Below the pieces are notes generated by a model. The model was not told the origin of the DNA, made no database searches, and saw nothing but the letters and a program-made list of their open reading frames with translations. From Macrosoma leucophasiata (Eukaryota; Arthropoda; Insecta; Lepidoptera; Hedylidae): DNA of 64,000 bases. Positions 22,010 through 33,700 of this stretch are shown here, piece by piece (the stretch's first letter is position 1; every line of letters starts with the position of its first letter). Location of the stretch: the NCBI GenBank assembly GCA_036365455.1, contig JAWQUS010000017.1, positions 8,494,001 through 8,558,000 of the forward strand. The letters run 5' to 3'. The position numbers and the translations under genes were made by a program.

Positions 22010-22292
22010 TGGTGGTAGATCTCCAGTGACGGAGCTCGCGGGCGTAGGCACCACCGCATTACCTATTATACATGCCGCTAAATGGTAGTGTTCAGCACTA
22101 TCGTGTTTCGGTCGGGTGGTAATGTACGGCCCTGTAATTACCGGCACAGAGGCATAACGCCTTAGGCCTCAGGAGTGGTAACGCATCTGCATTTTGACCT
22201 TAGTCTTTGTGTGGGTGTCTATAGGCTGCAGTCATCACTTAACATCAATGTGAACTGCATGCTTGTTTGCCACTTCCGTTACATAAAAAAAA
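22010..22292 (+). mobile_element. LINE-tailed SINE-like repeat, best copy
   Basis: 283 bp from TTGGTGGTAGATCTCCAGTG to an A-run. Recognisable blocks in order: GCGTAGGCACCACCGCATTA, GTAGTGTTCAGCACTATCGT, GGTGGTAATGTACGGCCCTG, GGCATAACGCCTTAGGCCTC, AACGCATCTGCATTTTGACC and the tail TCACTTAACATCAATGTGAA ... GCTTGTTTGCCACTTCCGTT ACATAAAA. About 17 copies or fragments lie in the window. The tail resembles the 3' end of the LINE at 39661-43256. Confidence 0.85.
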
Positions 22293-23351
22293 CGAAACAT
22301 TGAACGGTCAACATGCTAACATTCCTCTATCCCGTACCGTAGGCTATCATAAAAGTAAACACAAGTAACTTTCAGTGCAATATGCTCACAGCAAATACAC
22401 CAAGCCTTATAAAAATCTTATCTCGATATCTTTAAACATATATTGCGCACTACAGAACAATGCAATTCTCAAGCATAAATAAATATAACGATTTCCTTAT
22501 TTAACAGACCATAATTATTTACAATATATTTATACTTTTCATATAAATATGCCTAGGTAATAACGTTTAATGCCTAGAGCCAGACAGGGTATCTACCTAC
22601 GTATATAAATTTACTTTACCTAATGAAACATAAACTTGACGAACCATTTATGTCACCTTCATTTTACGCTCACGCCTTTTAGCTATAAGGATGCCACAAG
22701 ATTATCACAATTTATTTTAAGTGTATATTACAGACTATTTTATGTTAGACATGGAGGGGTTATAGAGGTGGTTCTGTAATATATATTCTGCACATCACAT
22801 AAAACAACATTTGTTCTTTAACTCTTCGGTCATAGGTTATATACAGTGTATATTGAAATTGTGGTAGTTTTCCCACATCAAAATGATTGTACTACCAAGA
22901 GTAGTATTATCAATGATCCTGAATATTTATAAACATTCACTGTTTTTTTCACTTTGTCAGCAGCGCAGCGCATGATGTGATGCGTGAAATAGTTCAAGTA
23001 CCTATTACATATAAATTACGTTACGTTTAGTGAATTATCATTTCTGGGACTTTCGAAATAATGATTTCGAAACAATTCGTTCATTTTAATTTAGTGGCCA
23101 TTTTTTCAAACTGCCACGAGAAAACGGCTATCTAATTTTCACCCCTTATATAAAACGAAAAAAAAAAATAGATAAAAGCTCCTAAAATATTCGTGTACAA
23201 GTATTGACTACGCTACGTAGCCATGCGCTACGAAGTCGTAGTCCTGTATCTATTTCTTTACTACGAATCTACGACAAATTAAGAGCTGAGAATGATGGTG
23301 CAATTTATTAAAAATAATGTACTATTTATTTTAAGTAGGTTCATACTAGTG

Positions 23352-23444
23352 AAGAAATGTCCGGTAGATCACGTCAGTGCCTCATCTGTGTGTAAATAAC
23401 GTCTAATTTGCAATGATTTTGGATCACCGGAAACTTCTTCGATG
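23352..23444. mobile_element. Short MITE GAAGAAAYGTCCGG, copy 1
   Basis: GAAGAAATGTCCGGTAGATCACGTC at the left; inverted right end GAAGAAGTTTCCGGTGATCC. It matches a second copy at 43967-44071. Confidence 0.6.
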
Positions 23445-23481
23445 GTACATATCTGTATAGACTTAATTATAAATAAAATAG

Positions 23482-23765
23482 TTTTTTTAAAGCAATGAAG
23501 TGGCAAACAAGCTGTATGCTTGTTTGCGTTTCACGTTGATTGTAAGTGAATACTGTAGCCTATAAACGTCTGTATAAAAATACAAAAGATTTCAATGTTA
23601 ATGCGGCATTCTTAGGGCTAAGTTACTATACCTCTAGAATATACCCCTAGAAAATATAGGATCGTATATTACCTGACCGGAAGACGATAGCGCTTAACAC
23701 TAGTATTTATTGCCAAATAGATTAGGTAATGCGGTGGTGCCTATGTCCCCGAGATTCAAGACCAT
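23482..23765 (-). mobile_element. LINE-tailed SINE-like repeat, diverged
   Basis: GAAGTGGCAAACAAGCTGTA, TGTAGCCTATAAACGTCTGT, ACCTGACCGGAAGACGATAG and TTAGGTAATGCGGTGGTGCC follow the minus order of the family. Confidence 0.75.
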
Positions 23766-24499
23766 AAGTGTTTTTTTTATTATGGGGTGGATATGCAAAA
23801 CTTACACTAAAAAAATTGAATATACCTACGAATCTGTAAAGTATTCATAATAAGTGACGACAATGACATCTGTATCCTAAACTAAGGTTTTTGGAAGAAG
23901 TGCGAAGGCGCGCCATATGTACGAGTATCATATCACTCGGCATTGAACGTGAACTCTGTATTGTCTACATTACAAAAATAGTCCGCTAAGAACGATAACG
24001 ATCTTATTCATGGTAATAAAAGTCTAAATAAACGGTTCTGTCTTTATAGAGTGGAGATAAGTAAGGTTTAGCTCTATATGAGCGTAAAATTGTATCGTAT
24101 GATTTACTTTACAATAAACAATACCTAAAACAGCCTATTTAGGTTCCAAAGCAGGGTTTAGGACAGTTATCTTATTGTGGTGCCTACCAATAGTTCACGC
24201 TGACCATAGGGTCATTAGTAGAAATTTGTTAATGGTTAAACCACTGTCAGAATTATCTGGTCAAATCTACTGTCAAATACATAAATAGTTACCACACTGT
24301 ATCATTCCGTTATAAACTGATTGTTAAGTCATAATTGTTAAGCCAAGTGAGATATCTTCGAGTGGCTTGCATGCTCCTTTTTTTTTAAATCAATAAAGTA
24401 ATTTACTCGCGAAATGAATAAATTCAAGAATGTTAACTGAATTCTCAAATATTATTCTACAGAGCGTATTTTTTTAAGGCAAAGGCAAATGGGATGAAA

Positions 24500-24572
24500 A
24501 AAATTCTCCAGACGGGACTTGAACCCGCGACTAGATCACTGTTCCAGTCGCTCTACCAACTAATCTAACGAA
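24500..24572 (-). mobile_element. tRNA-like sequence, probable SINE head or tRNA pseudogene
   Basis: Minus strand: TTAGTTGGTAGAGCGACTGG (A box) and CGCGGGTTCAAGTCCCGTCT (B box, T arm). A five-pair stem with a seven-base loop ACAGTGA sits in the anticodon position, but the invariant T33 is C and there is no acceptor stem, so it is not a functional tRNA. Confidence 0.65.
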
Positions 24573-25229
24573 ATCCACATCCGTCTCTCGATTTTTATTT
24601 TCACGTTTCTTTGCATAGCCGTTATTAATATCTATTGTAAACATACTAGTGATGGAGCCATTACCATAAGCTTTGCGATAAAAACTTAATAATTGTTTTA
24701 TTTCATTAGATTTTTTGTAATAACGCATTGTTTAAATTTATTCTTCAAAAATATTTCACTCACATGTTTACGATAATATAACAAAGTAGTTAAATAGTAG
24801 CAACCCTATGAATAATTACAGAAGGCACGCGAGAAGTGGCACGTCGAGTTGTCGCCTCAACACATCTCAAGCTATCTTTATCGCCTTTTCATGGTTCTTA
24901 CCTACCGTCTACGGTGCCCGCAGCGATAAGAAACAAGAAACATACCTACTTTAAAAATTAGCTACCAAAGCCTGTAAGCGGACTTGAAGTACTTGAACTT
25001 CATGCTTTACTGATTAACGGAAAAAACTGTCGTAACCGATTTGATGTAAGTACAACTAATTAACATGCTTGTGATTAAAAAAACAAAATTAATCAAAACA
25101 GTAACTGGCATTTGAGTGATTATCTATGCCGACATCTCGCCAGAATGTGCCTATTCTTGTTCATCGGGCACAAAGCCAAACATCATTACTTATTTGGAGA
25201 AAACACTATATAATACGAACACTTTCCGA

Positions 25230-25520
25230 TTCGAGCTAAGAGTCTCGGGAACAGCACCTATCGATAATATAATAAGTAGCAAAAGTAATCAGTAAGTCAC
25301 GCGTCTCCAGAACAGCTGATAAAGGCAGATAAGGGCGACCTTTCGTCGCGTGTTCCGACAATTCAGCCAGACAGAAATTCAACGTGAGCTTACGTAACGC
25401 TTGGCGAGTCACACGGCACAAAATTAGCGACAAGGCGCCGGCCGCCGCCGCCCAGACACGTGCGTCTGATCCACTCCGTTCCCCGCATGACACATTTTCT
25501 ATTCGATCCAGACGGTTCCA
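25230..25520. promoter_or_regulatory. Candidate conserved intronic element with GATA-type sites
   Basis: A non-repetitive, GC-richer block inside hairy intron 1. Near 25316-25340 it has two close GATA-type motifs (tgataaagg and agataagg); it also has CACGTG near 25457 and a GCCGCC run at 25438-25452. Open frames exist on both strands (85 and 61 codons) but neither resembles a protein family I know. A regulatory role is inference; it stands out because neighbouring sequence is AT-rich and repetitive. Confidence 0.3.
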
Positions 25521-26173
25521 ACCAATGATTCGCTACTCATTTTTATTTCAGCGAAATTCGAAAGGTTGATAAATGCAGAAGGAGGTTCGACTATAGTTAA
25601 GCTTGAGGATTCTATCCAATAAAAACACATAGATAAACAAATTATATTTGACTTAAAGAGGATGTAGTTATATACATTTTAGAACTTACTTAGTATTCTG
25701 TTATAATGAATTGTTAAATTGAAATTAATTACTACAGTGGGACTGGTTACTAGTAAAATATTTTAATGATTCATTTCTTTATAAGAGAGTAACAATGGTA
25801 GGGGTTAGTCAAGGCACTATTTTCCGCAAGCTGGCACGCGCCCAGTATTCATACCCACAGCTCTATGGTTATGTTTAGAATCCAACAATGACCCAAGCTT
25901 TGTTATAATAGTACAGGCTTAAATATCATACGCTAGATTTTTTTAATTAATGAATGTAAGGGGAAAAATAAAATTTGATGACCTATGTAATTCCAATAGT
26001 TGCCTAGGGGTTATGATTTCAGCGAAAGCGAGCATCTTAAAAATTATGTCCGTGATGTTTATGTATGTATAGCAGACGATATGATCCATACCAAAAGAAT
26101 ATAAAATACTAATTGAATGAATATTATTATTCAATCTCACGGCATTGTTCATTCCTATTTGGCTGAAAAAGAT

Positions 26174-26897
26174 TATCGGTCTTATTCATTAGAAACGCTT
26201 AGGTATAGAAGGTTTATAGCATTCATTAGTTAAAATGCTCTATAAGCCTATAAAACGTTCTATAAAATTGTTTATTCATAAACGTTCTATATTATAAACC
26301 TTACATAGTTAAAATTCTGTTAATAGACATAATGTTGCCAGTGCAAGGAATTCAGTGGACAAATGGATCCAGCAAGAGCACGCCAAATTGTCTACAAAAG
26401 ACGTGTGAAAATGACCTTATTTCGAAAAAAAGGAAAAAAAGGTGACAGGTGACATAAAGTCATGTCAAGTCATTCCTAGTTTCGTTCCATTAATCGACCG
26501 CAACGACCGCGACCAAGACCGCTGAAATTGCCGTTTGGGTGAAAGCACAAAATATTGGTGGATCGGAGTGGACGCAATATGGTCGCGAACAGTGACGTTA
26601 TTTTTGACGTCAAACGACCGCTGGCGACGACCACGGGCCTCAGGTGGAACAATACACAGGGCGTTACGGTCGTTGTGGTCGATTGATGGAACACGCCCAA
26701 TGTCAATTTCAACAATCAGCTGTTGAATGTCGGCCATCTTTTTTCCTTATAGCACTGTAAAAGTAGGGTTCTGGCCTCTATAACTTTATAGTGGGTTTAC
26801 AGAGTGCTTTAGCCCTAAAATGCTATTAACGTTTTTCTTAAAGCATACTATAACGAGCTCTTAGAGGTGTTATAACTTTTTATGAATAAGACCGTAA
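26174..26897. mobile_element. Nested element: TTATTCATAAAAAG-type TIR element containing a second TIR element
   Basis: The outer ends CGGTCTTATTCATTAG and (inverted) ACGGTCTTATTCATAAAAAG are a diverged member of the same TIR style. Inside, about 26483-26698, lies a second inverted repeat: CGTTCCATTAATCGACCGCA and (inverted) TGTTCCATCAATCGACCACA. A minus-strand ATG just outside it (26737) reads MADIQQLIVEID before hitting the inner element, so the insertion may have split a small coding exon of the outer element. The 60-90-codon frames over both strands of the inner inverted repeat are palindrome artefacts. Confidence 0.6.
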
Positions 26898-26989
26898 CTT
26901 TTTAGCAGCAATCTTTTTTGAGAGTGTTCGATACACGGTGACAATTATCAATTACATGATATATAAATAGTACCTACCCAGCGTACCAG

Positions 26990-27112
26990 GAACGTGACTT
27001 CGGATCTGTATGACGCGAAGAGGTAGGCAGAGGTAAATGTATATCTTCATACAAGCATACATGGAAACACCTACGATTCGCCAACTATGTTTTATCCCAG
27101 AACATTACCAAA
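26990..27112 (-). mobile_element. SINE tail fragment
   Basis: GAAGAGGTAGGCAGAGGTAA, CATACATGGAAACACCTACG and ATTCGCCAACTATGTTTT match the same SINE tail. Confidence 0.5.
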
Positions 27113-27879
27113 CTCTAAAGATACGAGTAGCACTAATAAACGAAAATTAGAAAAAACACATATTATTATGTAACCTGGGGTTCAACTGTCAGCGTCCTAG
27201 TAGTGGCTTATGAGGCAGTTACTACGAAATTATTCGATAAGCTATAAAATTGCAATTGCAATCTATCGTCGGCATTCTCAAAATATCTCAAAGAACGCAG
27301 TAGGTCGAGCGTTAGCTGGCAGCGGCCGGCCAATGAGTTGGCAAAGTTGGCAGTGATGAGACTGTACGTGAATCACCACACTTCAGGTTTTGATTAGGAT
27401 TGTTCTTTATTTTGTTATTTGCTTAGTATAAGTTTACATTTTCAAAATTTTAGGTTTATTAAAAAATTTATGCTTACTTAAGTAGGTACCTAATTTTCTG
27501 TATTTACTTAATTGATTACAAAATTAAAAAACATGAATACATTTGGTATGATAAAGCGCTACAATCAGTATTTAAAAACGTTACGGATTTAGTCTGGAAC
27601 TGGTTAATTGTATGTAGTATTATATATTTTTCTATAAAAATATTTAACTTTTTAACTTTTCTCAACAAATTCTGCTATCTTTCCAATGCTGCAACAAATC
27701 TAATCTAATACGGCTAAACGTTTTTATATCAGGAAATGGCAAACAAGCACACATAAAAAACAGTAATTTCATTGTTGATGCGTTTTTATTGATGAGGTTC
27801 AAGGAAGGCTCTGTAATTTCCGGCACGGAGGTACAAGAGCCTTCCTAATCTAGCAAAACTCTGAAAAATTTGGCCACCC

Positions 27880-28100
27880 TAACTGCAAGCTAGGCGTCGC
27901 GTGCCAAGGCGTGGGAGCGGACGCCGCGCGCCGCCCGCTTCCGGCACGCGCACACACCGCCGCCATCGCTAATGCGTCAATGGATGCGGCATCTACATTC
28001 TATTATTTATTACAACAAACGCGCCCGCACTCCACCTCCATTCCTAATGCGACAATGGATACGGCACCTACATTCTATTTATCACAATGAACACGAAATG
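27880..28100. repeat. GC-rich block followed by a 77-bp tandem duplication, hairy intron 1
   Basis: 27890-27965 is GC-rich, with CGCGTG at 27898 and CACGCG at 27945. It is followed by two direct copies of a segment starting TAATGCG(T/A)CAATGGAT (near 27971 and 28048, period about 77 bp). The duplication creates a repetitive 61-codon frame (RQWMRHLHSI...RQWIRHLHSI), which I take as non-coding. Confidence 0.5.
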
Positions 28101-30261
28101 AAATCATGCTGCGAACAATGGGCTATCCATACCTTATGGACACTGTTTATTAACTGATATAATAATACGTACATGTACAACTTCTGGTCGTAGAAAGCTG
28201 ATATTTGTTTAGTGTAGGTTTCTTGGCAACTAAATAAAGTAAAAAGGCCCTAGTGTGAATCGGGCTCGCGTACACTGGATTCCGTACCAGTAATAAGTTT
28301 CTCATGTTATCATAAATGCCATAGACTTGCTCCTGTAATCTATAGCTAAAGAAATATTTGTCGGATTTATTTCAAAACTTTAGTTCCAGTAGTTTTGGAG
28401 ATAAAGAGAACGTATGGTCAGCATGGTCAATTCTCCTATATTTTCTTAAATAACTTCAAAACTATTTATGGTGAAATAATGAAGAAATATCATTAGAATC
28501 TTTATAATACGAGTAAAGTGTGTCTCGATATATGTATATCACCACACAAAACAGTTTGCAAACACACTATGACAAAAAACTCTTTAAAAAGATTAAGACG
28601 AGGCTAATGAGGCTATAATTACGCGCAGTAGATTAAATACGTACGTGTAGATATTATATAAATCATTTTAATGACTAGACCTTTTCCATTACCCGTAATG
28701 CGATTTTTCAGTCAGGCATTAATGAATGCTCTTCAATAACAAGAGCATCAATATTTTTGCGATAAGATAAACAAAATCGATAAGAGAATGTTAATGTTCC
28801 ACACTTAACCAAGATTCCTTAATACATTTTTTATCTTTATATAAATGAAAGATTAACTTATCGTTACAATAAAAGCGGAAAGCCAAAACAATAAAATCAG
28901 TATTATCAATTAGGTAACCTAAACTGGGTCTAATACGTAACTGTGCCTAACTAGAGAAATACCTGTATAAAAATATTTTAAATTAGTATATACATTGAAA
29001 TATTAGTAGAGTTAGTAGTTAGAAAGTATAAATGTATTATGAGTAGAGTAAAATATACATACAAGTCAATGCATCGATCAGTTTTCTAGTTTCGCGGACA
29101 CAAGTCACATACACAACCTTTTGTAACACTTAAAGGAATAAATTGGAACACATTGATGAAGTTAACGAAAGAATAACAAAGATTCATAAAAAGGTAATAA
29201 TGTGTCCATTGAAATGCAGATAATAAGAATAAGGTTTAAAACGAAATAAAGTGATATTATCAATACCTACTTAGGTGACCACGACATATGCCACCGGCTA
29301 TGCCGTAGTGTGTATAGCATCAGTCGACTGCACAATACGCTGCATTGCTACTTGAAATAAAAAACAAATGATGTGAAGTGAACTTGAATAAGAACGTCCA
29401 TAAAACACACGTTTGTGTGAGAGGGTATGTAGGCGGGCGACGTGGGCGCGCGCCTCTCACGCGACGTCTCTCCCGGTGATGATGTTTATCACTCGATGAT
29501 GGATCGCCACTCGCCTACTCCGTAATAACTTCCTCTACACCGACCGACGAATACGAGTAATTACACTTTACCGCCTACTCCCACAGTTTAGAGGATCTTT
29601 ACATTACAATTTTATTGAAATTTTGATATCAGTTATGAATGCTATTACGCATATTATAATAACTTACCTGTCTGCCAGAAATTGAATTGAAACTACATCA
29701 ATAAATCTGACATGTCTAATAACTATTACATAAATAATTTAAATATCAACAGTATTAAATATTTTTTGTCGTTAACATCTGTATAATGCTAATGCTAAAA
29801 GGAAAAAAAACATTCGTCCTTGCGTCATTTCACAATCGACACGTTCACGTATTTTAATGTTTATATTAATAAATATATATTTTTTTATTTAGACATACAC
29901 TATTAATAAATTGTATATCTTGTATTTTAATTTAAATGTTACCAATAATTTTTATACCTGTTACTAATAATTTTTATACAAGTTGGATTAGAAAAATATT
30001 TTTTTGGATTGTACTTTGGAGTAGTAGCCTTCCAAAACTAAAGCGAATCTGCGCTGAGGCAATGAGATACTATATAGTGACCTCACCGAAAAAAAAACCA
30101 AAACGGTGGTGAAACTACGAGGTAGATATAGCTTTAGTACCTTTATGTGACAAGTAATTACTTTTTCAGACGAATGCCTTTGTAATATAATTCAATGATC
30201 AGTTATTCAGCTTATCACCGAACACTTATCAAACTTATAATAACAATTCTCATCTAATGTG
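28101..30261. other. Hairy intron 1, AT-rich part
   Basis: No gene. A 22-bp direct repeat of the type TTACTAATAATTTTTATAC lies near 29940-29985, and the GC islet 29400-29545 is listed separately. Confidence 0.5.
29400..29545. promoter_or_regulatory. GC-rich islet in hairy intron 1
   Basis: Short GC-rich block with GCGCGCGCC and CACGCG (29458-29463), about 3.8 kb upstream-intronic from exon 1. Not shared with other copies in the window. Only composition, the HES-site hexamer and its location support a regulatory role. Confidence 0.25.
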
Positions 30262-30775
30262 GCCGGCAATGGTGATGAGAGCGTGGGCGATGGAGCGCGT
30301 TCCCACGACAATTAGCCCACGGGTGCCCACACGCGGCCTAAGCCCACGCGCTGACTCACAAGTGTCTGCTAGTACTAATAGGGTTGTCAATTTTCTTAAT
30401 TTTTTGAGTAAGTTAAATTAATTTAGACTTGATGTTTTAACTCTACGTTATGTTACTTATGACGGAGCGCGTTTCCACAACAATGTGCCCAAGACTGCCC
30501 ACAAGTATTTACACGCTGCCAACGCCATAGCGCTGACTTAACAAGTGTTTGCGTATATTGACAGGATTGTCGTACTTCTTAATTTTTTAGAAACATTCAT
30601 TCAAGCTGTACATTTTTAACTCTAGCTGAAGTTAAATTTTTGGGATCAGTGGGAGAAATGCTTCTGAACGGTGGAGCGTGATCCCATGATTCTATGCCCA
30701 CGGGTGCCCACACGCAGCTTACGCAAAATGTCTGCTTGCGCTGATAGGGTTTTCAATTTTCTTCTTAATGAGCTA
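30262..30775. repeat. Three degenerate tandem units (~200 bp) in hairy intron 1
   Basis: Three units in the same orientation start near 30292, 30464 and 30674. Each opens with a GAGCG(C/T)G.T(C/T)CCA block, then a GCCCAC...GCCCACA block, then AGGGTTGTCAATTTTCTT-like sequence. Unit 1 holds TTCCCACG (30300-30307), an exact inverted match to the Su(H)/CSL consensus CGTGGGAA, and CACGCG at 30330 and 30345. The later units have decayed versions. Either a local duplication of a regulatory element or an old minisatellite. Confidence 0.55.
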
Positions 30776-30893
30776 CTATTCCAGAGTTTAAACTTTGAAC
30801 TGCGTCTGATTAAAAGTTACTTTATAGAGCTGGGCAGGGTAGGGCAGGTGCTGTGTGTGTGTATAATGGGATAAGCAAATAAATTGGTCTAAT

Positions 30894-30975
30894 AAAGCCA
30901 TAAGGGTTTCGCAGATTCCTGTAGTCATAAAACTAAAGCCATAAGGGTTTCGCAGATTCCTGTCGTCATAAAACT
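30894..30975. repeat. 41-bp tandem duplication
   Basis: AAAGCCATAAGGGTTTCGCA ... GTCATAAAACT occurs twice back to back with one mismatch. Recent slippage-type duplication in hairy intron 1. Confidence 0.85.
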
Positions 30976-31447
30976 AATATCATGTAATATTTTCCATATA
31001 TCGCCAGCAAATAGCATAAAACGATATAAGAACGTTATAAACTCAAATATCCAGTTATTGTGATAGGCATTTTCAATGTGAAAATAATTAGTTACTAACT
31101 GTAACACTAACACAAAAAAGTATAAAAGCCTGTAAAAAAATTAAAAAAATATATTTATTAATTTATTTAAATAAATAAATATAACATTGATGAAAAATCT
31201 ATACAGGTAGAAGTGGCTTTAGGTTTTTTGTCCTTAACAAATGAATTCTAAAAAATGCAATATGTTATCGTCACGTCACGCGGGCATGTGACATTCTAGT
31301 TTGCGGAGTTTGCACACTCTTGCTAATCACTAAACAACGAGTTGCGTCGTGTCACTCGTGGATAACACAGGTCCATCATTCAACACATAGAGTAGATTTT
31401 TTTTCTTATGACTGGTAATTCTCAGGATATACCTTTAAGGACGCTTT

Positions 31448-31625
31448 TTTTACGAGTACGTAATAAAAGTGGCAAACGATCATGCACTTTGTAATAGTTT
31501 ACATGAATGCTACTACTAATGCTAGTTTAGACAAAAATCAGAGCTTAAAAGAAAATGCGTTGTCAGCCCTGTGGCTTAAGTTATTTTGTCTCTGTGACAG
31601 ATATTAGGAGGTCATACATCTTATG
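31448..31625 (-). mobile_element. LINE-tailed SINE-like repeat, diverged
   Basis: AAGTGGCAAACGATCATGCA, AATGCGTTGTCAGCCCTGTG and TCTGTGACAGATATTAGGAG are diverged family blocks; the head is missing. Confidence 0.6.
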
Positions 31626-31885
31626 GTCTCGTCACGAATGCACGTGACATTTAGTTTTGTATAGTATGGAGTACTCTTGCTTATCACTAAACAGCAAGTC
31701 GTGTATTACAAATACAATCCACATTGTCCAGTTCCACACAAACCAGTTCACATTGTCTACGAGCCACAATTTTCCTCTGACACATGAATAGATGGTACAC
31801 GTAGGATCTGCCGACCCATTTTAAAAACATGTTTTTAGTTTGGGAATCTTTATTAGGTACCTAGCTACTGAAATCAATAGGTATG

Positions 31886-31945
31886 TATTTACGTTCACGC
31901 CAAGTCTCTTATGAGCTAGACAACGAACGTATAGCGCTATATATC
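31886..31945 (-). mobile_element. Diverged RTE-like LINE 3' terminus
   Basis: TATGTATTTACGTTCACGCCAAGTCTC and the following tagacaacgaacgtatagcgc are a diverged copy of the RTE-like 3' end. Another piece (CCCGGTTCTGACACACC ... CTCTTT, 32226-32280) lies on the far side of a SINE copy, so the SINE appears inserted in, or fused with, this fragment. Confidence 0.45.
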
Positions 31946-31952
31946 TACTATA

Positions 31953-32225
31953 CTGGTGGCTCCAGTGACAGAGTTCGCTGGCGTAGGCTCCATCGTATTA
32001 CCTAATCGACTTGGCACTGAATGGTAGTATTCATCGCTTTCGTGTTCCGGTCAGGTGGTAATGTACGGCCTTGTAATTTCTGACACAAATGTTTCACATC
32101 TTAGTCCTCAGGAATGTCAAAGGATCTATATTGAAATCACTGTTTTTTATGTTTTTAGACTACACTATTCAATCAGCATCGAAGTGAACTGTATGCTTGT
32201 TTGCCACTTCATGACATAAAAAAAA
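31953..32225 (+). mobile_element. LINE-tailed SINE-like repeat inside an RTE-like remnant
   Basis: CTGGTGGCTCCAGTGACAGA, GTTCCGGTCAGGTGGTAATG, GTATGCTTGTTTGCCACTTC then an A-run. RTE-like pieces flank both sides. Confidence 0.75.
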
Positions 32226-33320
32226 TCCCGGTTCTGACACACCATACGTGCCTCTTCTACATTTATCACTCTCTTTATGCTATGTACACGGCAAATTAAC
32301 GTTAAATAAAAAATAATGTGAATTGTATACATATAATTAATGTTATTCACACGTGCTACGCCGCTACGCTACGAATATAATAATAGGTAGGTACAACGTT
32401 TTTTGGTAAACTGTTCGTGTAACGAATTTTTGCTGTAGAATTTTAGCTCGTTTTTCTCCAAAACGAAGACTAAGAGTTAAAAACTTATGAGTTAAGTGAC
32501 TTAATCTCAAAATAACAAAAAATACATAACTATATACCTACCTACAATTTTTTATAGTTCACAAAATAAAATCCCGATATAAAAAATGTAGGTATAGCTA
32601 TTGTGAGATATTTCATGCTAAAAATAATATAAAAGACACAAAGATATCGTAATTATAAATACGCAGACAAGATGTTAAAGAAAAACGTAATTAAACCAGC
32701 GACAACAACTCATAATAAACGTTGTTTAGACTCCCACACTGAAATACGAAGCCTCTACGTCTCTCGTTCGGTAACTCAATAGTCTCGTAAAACTACGTCT
32801 TTCTCTGGTAAATTGCTTGATTGTGTAGAATTGTATAAAATAAATAATATGTGGAATGGTAAAGCGCAATGTAGAGTTGCAGACAAATGTAGTCTTTTTT
32901 TATCAAATATGTCATTTATCTAAACTTATTTTTTTATTATGTTATTAAGAGTACAGTTTCAGTTGTTTCGCTAATTATATTAAGTAAAATATAGGTATGG
33001 TACCTATTAGTAGTTAGTAGTAACGAGAATTTTTATTTCGTACCTGTCCATAATTTCTTTTAGACTTGTCTAATTATTGTAATCAGTAGTCGATTAGACA
33101 ACAGATTATGAAATTTATCATAGTAAATTAGGAAAAACTAAATTGTTGACGATTTGGTTACTGTTAATTATAAAAAAAACAAAATGCGTTGTTGTATATT
33201 TAACTTATTTTTATCTAAATTAATAAATTAAGTGTCCATAATATAAAAGACGTATTTAACTCTATTAGTAGTTTAGTTTTGAATTAAATATTTTTTTTTT
33301 CAAAATAAAAAATAACTAAC

Positions 33321-33422
33321 CCGTCTATTATCTCCATTCGATTTCTTCTCTGCTCCCGAGGGTGGACTCATGTTGTTCACAGGGCCAGATGTACCCTGGC
33401 TCCCTGCGATACCCGTCACCAT
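33321..33422 (-). CDS. hairy: hairy/HES repressor, coding exon 1 (start codon)
   Basis: First coding exon: ATG at 33422-33420 (context accATGg), 34 codons beginning MVTGIAGSQGTSG and ending GDNRR, then CGG|gttagt. Phase 0 joins directly to [11 protein letters not shown] of exon 2. The MVTG start and the DRRSNKP-type junction are typical of insect hairy as I remember it. The spliced product is about 258 residues, shorter than Drosophila Hairy but with every domain present. Intron 1 is 14,986 bp (18335-33320) and carries most of the mobile elements described here. No transcript evidence is available, so extra non-coding 5' exons remain possible. Confidence 0.92.
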
Positions 33423-33700
33423 GGTTCAGTTACAACTAATATATCACTAACACTATCGTTTACGTGTACGAACGCAAGTCACATTACTTGATCGTGACTG
33501 GCGTGGTGTGCGTAGCGCGTTCGACGCACGACTGGCGCGAGTGAGGCGCGCGACGGCCGCGGCAGGCGCAACGCAAGACTACAGGCTGCGGCTGAGGGCA
33601 CGCGACCGCAGCACGCAGAGGCTGCCTCTCGCGTGCCTGCCCATTAGGCGCCTGTACACGTTGCGTGACTACGTTAATCAAACTACTATACTACATTAAT
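33423..33700 (-). promoter_or_regulatory. hairy 5' UTR / proximal promoter GC island with two CACGCG sites
   Basis: The sequence immediately upstream of the hairy start codon switches from AT-rich to strongly GC-rich at about 33480-33670, unlike the kilobases on either side. It holds CACGCG at 33599-33604 and CGCGTG (the same site inverted) at 33630-33635, about 180-215 bp from the ATG. CACGCG is the preferred class C site of Hairy/HES repressors, so negative autoregulation is plausible. I see no convincing TATA box or initiator and cannot place the transcription start. Open frames across the island on both strands lack ATG-supported or family-like sequence and look like GC artefacts. Confidence 0.55.

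Larger units (their letters stand above)
21050..23080. repeat. Pair of related ~180-bp segments, one with a 42-bp hairpin
   Basis: 21055-21270 and 22945-23080 share an ordered set of blocks (ttcact..atcagcag, a TACCTATTAC block, ACGTTACGTTTAG, TTTCTC/GGGACTTTCGA). The first copy carries a nearly perfect hairpin at 21179-21220 (GATTCTCTGAACGTAACGTA, its inverse after 2 nt). They look like two diverged copies of one mobile element. Between them lie a hairpin MITE remnant and a SINE, listed separately. Confidence 0.4.

Noticed and set aside
24500..24572. Functional tRNA gene on the minus strand
   Set aside because: A and B boxes and an anticodon-like stem exist, but T33 is C and no acceptor stem pairs; better read as a SINE head or pseudogene.
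26465..26737. Overlapping 63-90-codon frames on both strands
   Set aside because: They lie across an inverted repeat of a TIR element; mirrored frames are expected from a palindrome.
27972..28157. Protein with two MRQWxRHLHSI repeats
   Set aside because: The repetition comes from a 77-bp DNA tandem duplication; no further coding support.
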